Notes under the pieces: model-generated
Told to the model about the DNA's origin: nothing
Databases searched by the model: none
The model's input: only the letters and a program-made list of their open reading frames with translations
DNA from: Actinostola sp. cb2023
Lineage: Eukaryota > Cnidaria > Anthozoa > Actiniaria > Actinostolidae
Reading direction: 5' to 3'
DNA: 64,000 nt
NCBI GenBank assembly: GCA_033675265.1
Contig: JAUJYZ010001141.1
Span: 46,341 to 110,340, forward strand
Shown: one piece after another, positions 21,534 to 33,159 of the stretch
Numbering within the stretch: position 1 is the stretch's first letter
Layout: every line of letters starts with the position of its first letter
Translations under genes and position numbers: made by a program

Positions 21534-22663
21534 CTTGTTTGTGACGAGAAGATATTTGGCGCAGATGCTTCACGGTTTTCAGGAGGCGAGCCGTGATTGG
21601 CTGATCAAAGGGAATGGAATGTAGCGTTGGTTTCAGCAGCCGTTTGTTGAGAGGGAGCACAGGGATCCCGAAAATAATAACGGGTACATAGGAGACTATA
21701 ATGTATGACACTCAATTAGATATATCAAGTTGTTCTCAAAAAAATGAAAAAATTATTTCATGTTCACAGATAGGAAATATATCAATTGAACCAAATTGAT
21801 GTGATAGCAGTAATCAAGAGAAATCCAATGTTCATGTCAGGAATCAACTGTCACACAACGAATGCATACGAACACTGCTTTGCTTGAATTCGATCTTTAT
21901 AAATAACAAACCCTGCTAATCATAACGACTTTAAATTAAACCTTTTTACGTTGTGGTAATACATAATCATAAGAATTACAAGTGCATTGAACGTGGCTTA
22001 CTTTTCGAGAGATGAATATGGTGGTGGATGGCGTCATTGGTGGTTTTATATTTTCATTACCATGCAGCATACGAAACCCGGTACGGGATATCCATGTACC
22101 ATTCGGTGGTCAGGCCAGTATTTTCGAGTAGAAATGACTTAAATTCTTCTTAAAAGTTAAGTTCAACACTCCAAATTCTTGTACATTCGGCTTCATGTTC
22201 GACTTCATCTTGTCATCGAATCTTTACAACACATTGCTTTGTATGACAGGGTTGAAAAAACCTACATTACTGATGCAGTATTTGATTTTTTTATCGAAGT
22301 GGCCTCTATGTGTACAAAACTGTTTTCCAATGAGAATTTCCATCAAAATCAGCACGATGCAAGATACACAACACTTGCATTAAAATGCTTGATGAATCTG
22401 CACACGACCACGACAACAATTGAACTCGAAACCGTATGATTACACTACTGCTTGTTTGTAATTTGTATCTCCTGGCTAACACTTGCTGTCGTAAAGTTTC
22501 AAGACGTTCTTTCCCTCTTTAGTTTGCAAATTCTTTCTTTCTTTTTTGAATGTTAGTTTGGGACAGTTTGAACAATCACTCTCATCAAATATAAAAAGAG
22601 AATAAGCTAGGAAGGGTTTAGTACGTGCTTGTGTAAGTTATTTATAGGACGTATGTCAGACAA
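21534..22663. other. Upstream of the RecQ-like gene, no gene recognised
   Basis: This would hold the promoter of the minus-strand RecQ gene. An ORF at 22179-22439 (plus) has no recognised motif. No repeat with clear ends was seen. Confidence 0.35.
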
Positions 22664-22837
22664 TAGCGACCTTAAGCAACGACGCCCAGGACGAAAACGA
22701 AGACGAAAGTATGACGTAGTACCTAAAAGAGACTGGGACTAGAACTCGGTTTTCGGCGCGAAAAACAAAACTTAAGCATCGGTCATTTGGGAACGAAGAC
22801 GACTGTCGAGAACGTTTTTTATTAAGACCAGATATGT

Positions 22838-24390
22838 ATGGCATCTTTCAAAGATATACGTGAATTGGTAGCGAGGTGCTATGTCGATGACATCTTTGAC
22901 GATATGGAGTTTCTCTCTCTCTATGAATTTTACAGTTCAAAGAATCCTGACTTCCCTTACGATTCGTACCCTGCCTTCGACCTCGACGAAATGGAAGATG
23001 CAGAATGCCTAGCAGAATTTAGAGTCCATAAACGCGATATCCATATACTTGCTAACTATCTTCAAATACCTGGCACCTTCGTTTGCCAACAGCGCTCTGT
23101 GTGTGATGGAATTGAAGGACTTTGCATGCTGTTAAGACGCGTTTCGTACCCTTGTCGGTACGGAGATATCTTACCTCGTTTTGCACGACCAGTACCGGTT
23201 TTGAGTATGGTCACAAACACTGTCTTGGATTACATTTATGACACACATGGACACAGAATCACGCAATGGAACGATACAGTTATGAGCCCTGCTCAGCTAC
23301 AAGTCTATGCTAATGCAATATCGGCCAGAGGTGCGCCTTTAGACAATTGTTTTGGCTTTATCGATGGTACTGTCAGACCGATATGTCGCCCAGGAGAAAA
23401 CCAAAGGCTAGTTTATAATGGCCATAAAAGGGTACATGCGCTGAAATTCCAGTCCATTGCTCTACCAAATGGCTTAATTGGAAACATGTATGGGCCTATA
23501 GGTAAGCCATCAATTTTCACACATTAACTTCATCACCATAGGAATAACAATGATAATTATGATTTTTTTTATAAGGAACTTATCAGAAATTAGGAGAGGG
23601 GGGGGGGGGGGGGGATTTTAAATTGAGAGTGACCCTCCCCTTGGCTTGTCCTTAAATACCAAAATACTCCCTATTTAGCTGCATATTTTTTCATGAACCT
23701 CCCTTTTCAGGGGCTCAAAGTGTTAGGACATATCCTCCCCCATTTCCTCCTCCCCCTGCACATTTCTGACAAGTCCCTAAACACATTTGTTCCCTTTATA
23801 AGAATTTGGATATAATGATTTTCTCACTGAATGTTTCTTGTTTCTCCCACTGAAGGAACAGCAATGATTTATCTTATTTTTAGTATATTTTTTATGATCT
23901 AGATATAATTTGTGTTTCAGGATATGCAGGAGGCTTTCATAAACACTAATTGAATTTATTATTTCTAATATCAATAGAGGGGAGGAGACATGATTCTGGA
24001 ATGTTGGCCGAGTCTGGACTTTTACAAGAGTTACAGCAGCGTGCGTTTACCCCAAATGGTCAGCCAATGTGCCTGTATGGTGACCCAGCTTATCCGCTAA
24101 GGGTCCACCTTCAGGCCCCCTTCAAAGGTGCCATGCTCACACAACAGATGCAAGAGTTCAATGCTGCAATGAGTGCAGTAAGAATCTCAGTAGAATGGCT
24201 ATTTGGGGATGTAATAAATTCTTTTAAATTTATAGATTTCAAGAAAAATCTGAAACTCTGCCTTAGTAGTGTTGGCAAAATGTACATTGTATGTGCTGTC
24301 TTGCGTAATGCACTGACCTGTCTTTATGGCAATCAAACCTCCACATATTTTAATCCTGACCCACCCTTACTTCAAGACTACTTTGTGTAA
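22838..24390 (+). CDS. Harbinger transposase (HARBI1-like, DDE_Tnp_4)
   Basis: Exon 1 is 22838-23501 and exon 2 is 23978-24390 (GT-AG, 476-bp intron), ~358 residues, the family's usual size. The join restores EGRRHDSGML, a conserved Harbinger block. Catalytic acids: D176 in CFGFIDGTVRPICRPG, D257 in YGDPAYPL, E294 in ISVEWLFG. The N-terminal half holds the helical region around GIEGLCMLLRRVSYPCR. It cuts and joins DNA at the element ends, and in known Harbingers it needs the Myb-like partner, encoded here at 24991-26022, for nuclear entry and end binding. The start is the first ATG after the 5' TIR. No lesion seen; the intron carries a MITE. Confidence 0.93.
23573..23779. mobile_element. MITE in the transposase intron (GGGACTTGTCAGAAAT family)
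   Basis: Left end AAGGAACTTATCAGAAATTA and inverted right end AGGGACTTGTCAGAAATGTG match. The interior begins with a long G run and is mirrored by CCCTCCCC text. A related right end occurs at 44625-44652. It must be spliced out for the transposase to be made. Confidence 0.72.
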
Positions 24391-24531
24391 CTCTGCCCCA
24401 CCCCAAAACTAGAAAGACCAGGATTTGAAAAAGCTAGGATAATACAATAGACATGTTATAGACATAGTTTTAATCAACTGAAACATGTCAACAATATTTT
24501 GGGTCAGTAAGGTAGTAAATTCAATAGAATA

Positions 24532-24676
24532 TAGAGTGATTCCAATAAACCTGGGCATTACTAACTACACCAATACACACCATTAGACACTCACTCTTTT
24601 GTTTTCTTTTGTTTCTTTGCATCTAATAAACACTGATAGCTAATAAGTAGTGCCCAGGTTTATTGGAATCACTCTA
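24532..24676. mobile_element. 145-bp MITE between the convergent Harbinger genes
   Basis: TAGAGTGATTCCAATAAACC at the left is mirrored by GGTTTATTGGAATCACTCTA at the right. TA at the edges fits a Tc1/mariner-type target. It lies in the shared 3' region of the two genes and holds no ORF. Confidence 0.82.
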
Positions 24677-24990
24677 ATACAATACATACAAATAGAACAA
24701 TACAATACATGTATTGTATGTCACTTGGACATAAATTTATAACCGTCAGTTTCAGTTATTCCCCAGGGGGTAAACTGACCAACATGTTGTAAATAAAGAC
24801 ACACAAATATAAGTTAATCTATACGTCAAACATGTTGTATTTTAGCATGGTTATTATCTTCCCTCCATAGGAACATAAAATGTACAATCAGTTAAAATAA
24901 ATATTTCACTAACTTTTTAACTGTTTGTATATACTCAAGGGGAAGTCTCTAATGATATCATAAACACAACAGAACAAGAGAAACTATGTT

Positions 24991-26022
24991 TCACTTATTA
25001 ATATTTCCACCTCTTTCCAAAATGGCCATTAGTACTTGTGTCTGCTGTTGTTGTTGAGCCATAAACATGGCTTGCAGTTGTTGTTGCTGTTTCTGTTGTT
25101 GTGTCACCATGGCCATCATAGTATCACTTTGTTGCTGCATAGCTTTATCGAGTCTGTCATTCCTCTCTTTCTCTCTCTTGTCACTTGCCTCTTGTTCTTT
25201 CAATTTAGCTTCTAGCTTTTCTTGTTTATAAGTATAGTCCTTGGACACCTTTTCCTCCAAAAACTGGAAGAGTTCCTGTGAGCTTCTCCTTGTCTTTTGC
25301 TTTTTAGGAACACCAGTGCTTCCATCATCATCATCATCATCATCATCCTTTCTCTTTGTTGACTGGGACATTCTCTCCATGGCTTTCTTTCTAATATCGT
25401 GTGCAGAAAGCTTATCTTTTTCTTCTTTTTCTTGTTCTTGCTTCTTCTTATCGTCTAATGCCAACTTTGCTTCTTTCTCTTTATCTAATATTTCTTCAAG
25501 AAGGATATCCAATTCAGTTTCAACAACTTCAATGCCACTAGCTTTGAATTCCTCCTTTAGTTGAGCTGATTTCTTTGTAGTGAGGTAAGTATATCGATCA
25601 CGAACTGACCTGAGACTCACTTTGAATTTATGTTCCTGGATGCAATGTAGATTATCTGTAATACTCTCCCATGCTTTCTTTCTTTCGTTACTCCTTACTT
25701 TGTATTTAAAAGGTTCAGAGAGCAATATCTCACGACAAAACAGAATGTCGTGTGCCTTAGACCACACAAAATTAGTACTCCTATGGAGAGAAAAATATAA
25801 TTCGGAGACAGATTAAGCTTCATTCTTTGCCTTTGGTAGTGGACAGAGATTCGGCACAAAATCACTTCAAGTAGATGTAAGTAACGGAGAAAGACTCAAG
25901 TAAATATAAAATAAACGCGTAATCACATATATTCTAGAGGTTTTTTAGATCATTTATAGATCTACAGTGGGAAATATTTCATTTTATACTTACTGAGGTT
26001 TTGATGTGCATTCGTCCTCCAT
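24991..26022 (-). CDS. Harbinger Myb/SANT-like DNA-binding partner protein
   Basis: Exon 1 is 26022-25994 (starts MEDECTSKP) and exon 2 is 25780-24991. Joining the GT-AG intron gives an open frame through VWSKAHDILFCREILLSEPF. The N-terminal ~90 residues form the Myb/SANT (MADF-like) trihelix, with W in VWSKAHD, KKAWESITDNL and VRDRYTYLTTKK. A long charged coiled coil follows (EEILDKEKEAKLALDDKKK), then a Asp run, a basic KKQKTRR signal, and a Gln-rich C terminus ending AILERGGNINK. In Harbinger elements this protein binds the transposase and the TIRs. The Asp and Gln runs are GAT/CAA-type microsatellites in the coding strand. Confidence 0.88.
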
Positions 26023-26344
26023 TTTGAATTTGACCAGCTTCTTGGAACACACAAAAAAACAAATTGTTTTGATGAAAAACGTGAAATAAATCGACGGAAA
26101 ATTCAAATAACTGCTTCATTAATCATTAAAATTTTAAAATACGACCACTTTAGATAAAAAAATACACCATTTGAGTGTGATAAATAGAGTCAAAACTTAC
26201 GTTCTAACCAGAACGACAAATTCGCCTTTTCTCGTTCTCGACAAAATCCTTGAGACGAAGACGAGCGCTTACGCATGCGCAGTAATGCTCTGGGGTGAAA
26301 TTTCACTTCCGGTCGTCTTCGTTTTCGTCCTAGACGTCGTTGCT

Positions 26345-27403
26345 TAAGAGTGAATTTCTGTAAATATCAAACATTTTGATAAATATTTGGCCACTTGAAA
26401 AAATAGATTTCTCTGAAACTTTGCATACAAGTAAGTATTCCTGCCCTGATTACAAAAATATACTTGTAAGGCGTCGGCACCTTTGGTTTCCATGGCAACG
26501 GCCCAATGTTAATTTGAAGTGATTTTCAGCCTCTCAAACGTCAAAATTTCTCCATCTTTGAACACGTTCTGCAATTTCTCTGTAGCTCTTTCATCAACAA
26601 CAATAATGTCATGTGAAAGAACCATCCTTAGTCTTTTCCTTTCACAGGTAATTTTGGATTCCGTTGCTATAGCAACCGTGCACACGCATCGCGGGCGCAA
26701 CATACTTTTATATTTTTAAAAATGCCTTATTTTTGCCTATATTCTGGCTTCGATAACTCTGATGGTAACGCTCAGATTCTAAAGCTTCCAGTCACATTTA
26801 CATACTTTATCCAACTGCTATTGAAAAAAGCTTTCAAATTTTTGGGGCCTAAACTAACGGTCTTCTGACATTCACTGAAACACATCGTGGTGAAGCAAAT
26901 CCTTCAAAATAGCAAAAATCATGGAAAGTAAACCATCTGAAAAGTAAACTTCTGATCTCTTCTAAAAACTAAATAATCAATGATAACCTAATATAACACC
27001 TACAATTTAAGTTAGCTTTCTAATATCTTAAATAAATATTATACGAAGGCGATTAATTTGCATAATTAATTATAACTTTTTGCACGATTTAAATTAAAAT
27101 TGCTCAAAATTATTCAACTTTTTGATAGTCAAACATCGCTCACTGGAAGTTTTGAATTCATAGACTATTATGCCAAGCATTTCAAACTATAGCTTTAATA
27201 TATAATTCATATGGTTTCTATGGCAACATGACTTTACATGTACAAGCAAATAAGAATGCGTTTCTTTTAAAAAGCACGATTTTATATTAGACAACATTTG
27301 GCATTAAAGTATTAATCTTAAATTATAAAAAAATGGTGTTAAGGCATTCAAAAGAATATAAGTGTTTTAATTTGAGCCACCTTATTATTTTTGTTTGGTA
27401 AAC
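26345..27403. repeat. Left arm of the large inverted-repeat element
   Basis: Inverted copy of 29489-30545. Short ORFs appear in both arms (26509-26719 and 30113-30376) because the text is mirrored, and they are not genes. Confidence 0.85.
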
Positions 27404-29488
27404 AACGTTCATATTGCTTTCACACTTAGCCGATGAGAGTGGGCAAAGCAATTAGCTGCCTCACTCATGGAATGATGTTAGAACAGAATATAGGTGGGAT
27501 TATAGGTGGGACTATAATAATAATAACTTTATTATTTATATAGCGCTTTTTCTTGTGCTCAAAGCGCTGTTTATATATGTGCCTGGCCTGTACGTTGTTC
27601 TGCATGGCGACAAAAATATATTTGCTTGTTTTATTTATTTGTAGAATTCCTTTTTGTTTGTTTGTTTGCTGCACCTTTTAGTAAAGTTGACTATTCATGT
27701 TACCTCGATCACGTCTCTGCGATGTACTTATATTTTGAAATCCTTTTCAAACTTGTTTTTTAGTCTTTTATAAAAAATGTTTAACTCCACGAAACTTTTT
27801 AGTGCGTTTTACGCACACATCGCGTAACTCGAACTCACTAAATTCTCTTAGTCACTTTTAGTTATGCTCTGGGTATGTCAAAGACAGATTTGGGTGTGGT
27901 CAAGCGCGTAACTCAAAAAGCGTGTAATTCGAACTATGATACGTGTAATTTGAAATGTGCATAACTCGAATAATACCCTATCGGCCCCAAATGATATCAT
28001 CTTTCTATCGAATAGCTGTGGATTATACTCTGGTAATCATACCGAATACGGCAGAATGTGCTGAGCCACACAATAGGCGACTTGCACTAAGAGGTCACGT
28101 GACCCTAACTCCCATAAATCGACCAGCAGTGTCAAATTGAACTCCAGAAATGAAATGAGCAGCTAGAAATTAGTAAAAGGGCGAAGTCAGTTCAGATCAT
28201 AATGTCTGACCCAGGAGAAATGGCATTAAAAATAAAATCGGATGGCAAGAGGCGTTCCATCCAATGCATTTTCCAAACAAAGTCTTAACGTAGTAGTGGA
28301 CGAAGCGTTTCCAACAGTACAGTGATGTCACAAGTCCACCTTGGTCAAATATAGAATGGTTTCAGGTATTATTCGGAAACAGCTCATTAGGCAACTTCAA
28401 ACTGTTATAACTCGAACACTATAGTGACGGTAGAACTATAAAACTTTGCCAGAGTATTCACAACACTGATGATTATCTTTTATTGATTAAAAGTTTGTTG
28501 ATTGGTTGCATGTGACCTTTAACAACATTCACCAAAACTCGGCCTTTTTAGAATCTTGATGTCAAGTTCTAATTTGCTTTCTATAAAGGAAATACGCGTT
28601 TGCAAATAGAGGCTCATAATAACGACTCCATCAGCGATCCCCCACAACGTTCAGCAAATAAGTTTATATCTGGTTTATATTCTTATGGATTTTAAGAATA
28701 TTTTAGCGTTCAATTTTTCTGTAACATTATATAAAATATTCAAATATTTTCTTACTATGGAAACTGATCTCTGAAGTGGTAACATGTCTGTTCGGAATTC
28801 TGTCTCACTGGAGTGTTTTGTACCATTTTTGAACGAAATGATTGGCTTAAAGTGATCACGTGGTACAAAATTCCGAACGGAAATGTTACCACTTTAGTGA
28901 TTTCCATAGTATATATACTAATTGCATAATCATTGTCGGGTTGAAAATCATAAATCATAGAAGCTGAGACCACAAGGATGGATGGGAAATCAGTTCATGA
29001 CCTGCATATTACATGCAGATGTATTCAATGTTCCCGTAGTTTTGAAGATATATGAGCTATTTAACTAAGATCCTACAAGTCTGGATAAAGGTTGACCATT
29101 TGACGGTTTTATTTGAGAGTTTTAATTTCCCAGAATTCCTTTTGGTCATAGCTTTCATGATTTTCAACCCGACAACGATTTTGCAATTAGCTATATAACT
29201 TATGTGAATGATCAAAAAACGAAAGGTTCAATTCAATGGGAATTTGCCTGTTAAAACGCTTATGTGATGAGTTTGATATACCATCATCATCTCAGTTTAC
29301 TGGAAAACTAAAGGCTCCATATACATCGAGGCACTTATAATAATTGCTCTTGCAAGTTTGAATAAATAACGTCAACAAATGCTGATACATATATATTACA
29401 GTCCGAACTAGCGTTGATGATCAAGTGAAAAGGCAGGGGTTGACTGTTGTCCAAGTTCACTGGCGTAAGTAACTTGACTATGTTCAGT
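27404..29488. other. Centre of the large inverted-repeat element, with smaller hairpins
   Basis: No gene was recognised. At 27507-27560 an AATAATAACTTTATTATTTATATAGCGC motif type (quoted in part: TTATATAGCGCTTTTTC) resembles a retroposon 3' end also seen near 61030. Two foldbacks lie side by side: ~28755-28912 (GAAGTGGTAACATG ... mirrored) and ~28917-29203 (ATTGTCGGGTTGAAAATCAT ... mirrored ATTTTCAACCCGACAACGAT). Confidence 0.55.
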
Positions 29489-30545
29489 ACCAAACAAAAA
29501 TAATAAGGTGGCACAAAACACTTCTATTATTTTGAATGCCTTAACGCCTTTTTATTTAAGATTAAATAAATACTTTAATGCTGAATGTTAAGTCCAAAAT
29601 AAAATCGTGTTTTTAAAAGAAATAACATGCACATTTGGCTTATTTACATGTAAATCACGTTGCCATAGAAACCATATTAATTATTTAATAAAGCTATGGT
29701 TAGAAATTCCCGGCATAATAGTCTATGGATACACAGTTTCAAAAGATGCAGTGAGCAAAGTTTGACCATCAAAAAGTTGAATAATTTTGAGCAATTTTAA
29801 TTTAAATCGTGCAACAACAAAAAAATTAATTATGCAAATTATTCGGCATTGTATAATATTTATTTCAGATATTAGATAGCTAACTTAAATTGTAGGTGTT
29901 ATATTCGGTTATCATTGATTATTTAGTTTTTAGACGACATCAGAAGTTTACTTTTCAGACGGTTTACTTTCCGTGATTTTTGCTATTTTGAAGGATTTGC
30001 TTCACCACGATGTGTTTCAGTGGATGTCAGAAGACCGTTAGTTTAGGCCCCAAAAATTTGAAAGCTTTTTTCAATAGCAGTTTAATAAGGTATGTAAATG
30101 TGATTGGCAGCTTTAGAATCTGAGCGTTACCATCAGAGTTATCGAAGGCAAAATATAGGACGAAATAAGACATTTTGAAAAATATAAAAGCATGTTGCGC
30201 CCACGATGCGTGTGCACGGTTGCTATAGCAACGAAATCCAAAATTACCCGCGAGCGGAAAAGACTAAGGATGGTTCTTTCACATGACATGATTGTTGTTG
30301 ATGAAAGAGCTACAGAGAAATTGCAGCACGTGTTCAAAGGTGGATAAATTTTGACTTTTGAGAGACTGAAAATCACTCCAAATTAACATTGGGCCGTTGC
30401 CATGGAAACCAAAGGTGCCGACGCCTTACAAGTATATTTTTGTAATCAGGGCAGGAATACTTACTTGTATGCAAAGTTTCAGAGAAATCTATTTTTTCAA
30501 GTGGCCAGCTGATGTTTGATTTTTCTAGAAAATCACTCTTTAAGG
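29489..30545. repeat. Right arm of the large inverted-repeat element
   Basis: Inverted copy of 26345-27403, differing at scattered bases, so the arms have diverged somewhat. It ends just inside TTAAGGTCGCTA. Confidence 0.85.
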
Positions 30546-30599
30546 TCGCTAATACTGAGTGTCAAAACTGCGTGACAAAATTCTTACCATAAATCTGAT

Positions 30600-31140
30600 T
30601 GATGATGGTTCAGGTATTGGTTGCTCAGCTACACTTTGGATTAATTCGTGTCCATGTTCTTTCTCTTGCTGATCAGCTTCGCTCGCAGTATATTGTTGTT
30701 TGGCCATTGTAAAGATGTACTGACTGATTACTACAAAAAAAATTGTTTTTAATATTGTTGTTTGGCTTTGCCAGTAGCCTCCTCTTCTCGAGGCGATTCG
30801 GCGGCTTCGCTCACACTTTCCTCTATTTGCGCTAATTGTTCGCTGGTCTCTCTTGTACTTTCGTCTTGATTATTCTGATTATCTTGTGTAGTCTCGTTCA
30901 ACATTTCCTTAATTGTCTAAAGGTAAATACAAATAATGAATGAGTGAGTAACTTGCGATTAGTTTTAAAGAAGCAAGAACTGTCGAAATGTTCTGAACAC
31001 ACAGCAAATCGTCCTTGTGTGTTTTTGTGGTGTGTCAAAATATTTCCATTTTCCGCGATCAACTTTGTTTGCTGGTGAGATATGGATGGAAATTCCTTCC
31101 TGTTGCTGCGTCCTTGTGCAACACATAGATCGGATGGCAT
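30600..31140 (-). pseudogene. THAP-type zinc finger gene fragment
   Basis: From ATG at 31140 the protein starts MPSDLCVAQGRSNR and reaches FAVCSEHFDSSCF, the C...CxxHF signature of THAP DNA-binding domains. In the family the first Cys pair is completed where R11 now stands, and the central tryptophan region is missing or altered, so the domain is probably dead. A short intron (acceptor at 30908-30909) may join an acidic tail (QDNQNNQDESTRETSEQLAQ) ending KAKQQY and a stop. A similar AKQQY segment repeats at ~30705-30720. THAP domains are frequent in P-element-type transposases and in host regulators, and which this was cannot be told. Confidence 0.55.
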
Positions 31141-31794
31141 TTTAAGTTAATTTCAACGATTTACCAACAAATACATCAAGGTAAACGCTTTGGAATGTAT
31201 TACCGATCAGATTCAGAAATCTGCGTGTTTCACATGTAGGCTTCAAATTAATGATCAGTCTACGACGTCATTTCTGGTTAGACCGAGTTTTGACGATATG
31301 CAACGGTGCTAACTAATAAACGGATGCCGCCCATAAAGAACGCTTAAAAAACGCACTTGTTTAGAAGAACAAAATATATGGAAAAAACTGAGGCTTGTAG
31401 GCTCGCAATTTAGCAATCTTCTTGTTGGGAAACTTCAACGACCACTGCACTTGCAGCATTCAGAGAAACATATGCAAATTTACATGAGCTGTGTACTCTA
31501 ATTCATGGTGTGCCCATTGCAGCTCTGACTGCTACTACAACAAAAGCAACCCAAGAATGTATCATTGATACTCTCGTGATGAATGTGATCCACTGATGGT
31601 TACAATTAGCCCAAATAAAATGTACATTGCATACTCTGTTACTTATATTAGCATGCACTGACAGTAATAAGGAAAGCATAGAAAACAGGAGCACGTTGTT
31701 CCCATTCTTTACACATACATTCCAGTTTGAAGCTGAGGTGGTCCTGCTTTGCTGTTTTAAGGAGAAATGAAGGCCGTTTCCTAGAGCACAGACC

Positions 31795-31829
<35 letters not shown>

Positions 31830-33155
31830 TTATTTCTTAAAACGCATATCACAACGATCTCAATGCTTTTACAATAGAAGGTATAATATAAAAAAATCAA
31901 GAAAACTACGTTTCATTTTCAGAGTTGGTAAATGGATTGGTGAGTTCAAAACTGAAGTTGAAACGCTAGAAAAGTTAATAAAATGGTTAGACATAAAATT
32001 GCAATGATGGGACGTAAAAGAACCGACAGCACTGATCGACTAATAGTAGGTTACGAAGTTTCCGGCATGTGTGGCCTGTCCTATACTACTAAGTATCCCC
32101 GATTAGTGGAGCACTTCCAAGTGCTCTGCTAGAAGACTTTGATTGCCTGTGGTATGCCTAAAGTTCACCACCTCTTTTTGTTTGCCTGACATATATTTAT
32201 TTATTACTCGATGGGGGGAGCCCGATCGAGTTATAAAATGGGTTATTTTCTTCTACTTCTTCTTCTTCATCGTCGTTGTAAGGAAAGGTTACAAAGCTGT
32301 CATTTGTTCACAACAGCGTTGGACGGCTCAATGACTCCAACGACGCGACGAACAAGCTGAATGTAGTGCGAATGAGAGCGAATGTAAATATGCTTACGTA
32401 TACGCATGTCCTTGCACGCTCGATTGGTCTTCGGTCGAGCACATTTTTCGAGGAAATATTGTGTGCGATCGCCGTTGTATAGCCATGAATGCTACCAAGT
32501 CTATTAATACGCTCATTCACATACAAACGCACACGACGTTCGCGGTCAGATCTACGTAACAGAAGATCTCGTTATGTCAAGTTTGTTTATTATACAGCTC
32601 TGTAACTGATGGTCTTGTTGTATGAAAGTGCTCAGTATACGTGATTGTGAACGCAGAACGGGGTCGTGACCCAAGTAGATTTCCAGTACGAACGCTGAAA
32701 CCGGCGTTTACCAAAGAAGAGCAGAAAGCTGAAAGCTTTCATCTATGATTGTATTCGTAAAAACACACCAGTTATATCAACGAATATGGAAGTCTTTGTG
32801 AGAATGTTGTCTTACGTAAATCGAAGAAAAAACCGGTTTGTTCACAAACTGAAAGAAGGAATACAATAACTACAGACATAAGCCTAGTAAATATATTCAG
32901 TTATCATAATTTACTTGTAATCTACCACTGCCTGTTTACAAGACTACATATAAGACTCAGAACCATAATTTAACTCACGCTCAGCAACCAATCAAATCAC
33001 GCGTTCTTGGGAGGTACACATAGTTTATATTATAATATAATCTTACATTAATATATTGTCTGATAATAGCTATATCTAGAGCTCTTGATAGTATGTTACA
33101 ACCAAGGACCAACTCTTCCAATAACTAACTGGTCAATGAATTTATTTTACAGACC
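31141..33155. other. Intergenic stretch with one AAT microsatellite
   Basis: At 31797-31830 an AAT run is followed by TTTATTTCTTAAAACGCATA, again a retroposon-like 3' junction. No exon was recognised in the rest, and several short ORFs lack motifs. Confidence 0.4.
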
Positions 33156-33159
33156 AATG

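Larger units (their letters stand above)
22676..26343. mobile_element. Complete PIF/Harbinger transposon (3.7 kb)
   Basis: TIRs start GCAACGACG(C/T)C(C/T)AGGACGA and continue AACGAAGACGA at both ends. TTAA flanks each side (22672-22675, 26344-26347), or a TWA 3-mer within it, as expected for Harbinger. Two genes converge: a DDE transposase (plus) and a Myb/SANT-like protein (minus). Both read open when simple introns are removed. It is nested in the left tip of the 22664-30551 element and carries two small MITEs. Confidence 0.93.
22664..30551. mobile_element. Large inverted-repeat element with ~1.06-kb arms, hosting a Harbinger
   Basis: Arms 26345-27403 and 29489-30545 are inverted copies with few differences (for example CTTACAAGTATATTTTTGTA and GTTTCCATGGCAACGGCCCA). 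The outermost terminus TAGCGACCTTAA at 22664 is separated from the rest of the left arm by the Harbinger (22676-26343). At the right the mirror TTAAGGTCGCTA ends at 30551. Without the Harbinger it is ~4.2 kb. TA on both edges is a possible 2-bp target. No transposase was recognised in its 2-kb centre, so it is non-autonomous. Confidence 0.82.

Noticed and set aside
26509..26719. Small gene in the large-repeat arm (also seen at 30113-30376)
   Set aside because: It is present mirrored in both arms, has no recognised motif and overlaps an ORF on the other strand.
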